In this document: piece after piece, positions 15,064 through 15,226 of the stretch
How the letters are laid out: each line of letters starts with the position of its first letter
Position numbering within the stretch: position 1 is the stretch's first letter
From: Lachnospiraceae bacterium
GTDB taxonomy: Bacteria; Bacillota; Clostridia; Lachnospirales; Lachnospiraceae
Direction of reading: 5' to 3'
DNA length: 15,226 nucleotides
NCBI GenBank assembly: GCA_017958585.1
Contig: JAGDCK010000016.1
Span: 1-15,226, forward strand
Notes under the pieces: model-generated
Databases searched by the model: none
Told to the model about the DNA's origin: nothing
Seen by the model: only the letters and a program-made list of their open reading frames with translations
Program-made: the position numbers and the translations under genes

Positions 15064-15226
15064 TTAGATTTGATATTGTTTTTTTGAACTGAATTTTGAA
15101 TTGGTTTTTGAACTGTTTATTTGGATTATTTTCGAACTGAATTTGATGATCTGATTTTGATCCGAAACTATTTTTGATTTACGAAAACCCAAGAAGATAT
15201 AGAAATGCTCTTCGGACTTGGCTTTA
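15064..15226 (-). CDS. C-terminal end of an unknown gene with an 8-residue repeat, cut by window edge
   Basis: A frame is open from the right edge (first full codon ending at 15225) to a TAA at 15064-15066, giving 53 residues that begin KAKSEEHFYIFLGFRKSK. It stops 13 bases before the next ATG, with that gene's AAGGCGG site in the gap, which is the spacing of operon neighbours. The last part contains an 8-residue unit with SSK recurring every eight residues (KFSSK, INSSK, KFSSK), matching a 24-base DNA repeat. The tail is Lys/Ser/Asn/Gln-rich and probably disordered. Nothing identifies its function. The frame could be chance, but the in-phase repeat and the spacing favour a real coding end. 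Confidence 0.5.
   Translation of the reverse strand, partial: KAKSEEHFYIFLGFRKSKIVSDQNQIIKFSSKIIQINSSKTNSKFSSKKQYQI

Noticed and set aside
1..15226. tRNA, rRNA, CRISPR array, insertion sequence or prophage genes
   Set aside because: None recognised by eye: no cloverleaf, no regular repeat-spacer pattern, no transposase or integrase frame.

Overview
The window reads like a chromosomal segment of a low-to-moderate GC, Gram-positive-type anaerobe of the class Clostridia, most likely a Lachnospiraceae member (Butyrivibrio/Roseburia-like). The genus is inferred, not proven. Supporting signs are strong AGGAGG-type ribosome binding sites, the tig/clpP/clpX/engB neighbourhood, a substrate-binding lipoprotein with a lipobox, a soluble Hanks-type kinase and a chemoreceptor. 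Every gene except one cold-shock gene lies on the minus strand.

Layout from low to high coordinates. The 5' part of clpB (disaggregase) runs off the left edge at base 1. A 438-base intergenic stretch carries clpB and csp promoter candidates, then the plus-strand csp gene, which ends in a bidirectional terminator. Transcribed leftwards towards it is a small operon: engB (ribosome assembly GTPase), a PF01594/YtvI-like membrane protein and a TraX-family membrane protein. Next comes the clpP-clpX protease operon with its own sigma-A-type promoter and a terminator after clpX. A methyl-accepting chemotaxis protein gene sits between clpP and tig (trigger factor). The 383 bases between the chemoreceptor and tig hold a striking cluster of about seven short hairpins.

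Upstream of tig is a probable operon, transcribed leftwards from the right edge: the 3' end of an unknown gene with an 8-residue repeat, an unknown 219-residue protein with a faint PP2C-like C-terminus, a single-domain Ser/Thr kinase, a NitT/TauT-type substrate-binding lipoprotein, and an ABC permease fused to an unusual, C-terminally short ATPase.

Together the core genes form a protein quality-control block: trigger factor folds nascent chains, ClpXP degrades proteins, ClpB disaggregates them and EngB assists 50S assembly. The kinase-ABC cluster is the least explained part. The hairpin cluster, the odd P-loop in the fused ATPase and the kinase-linked proteins deserve follow-up. No tRNA, rRNA, CRISPR array, insertion sequence or transposase was recognised.
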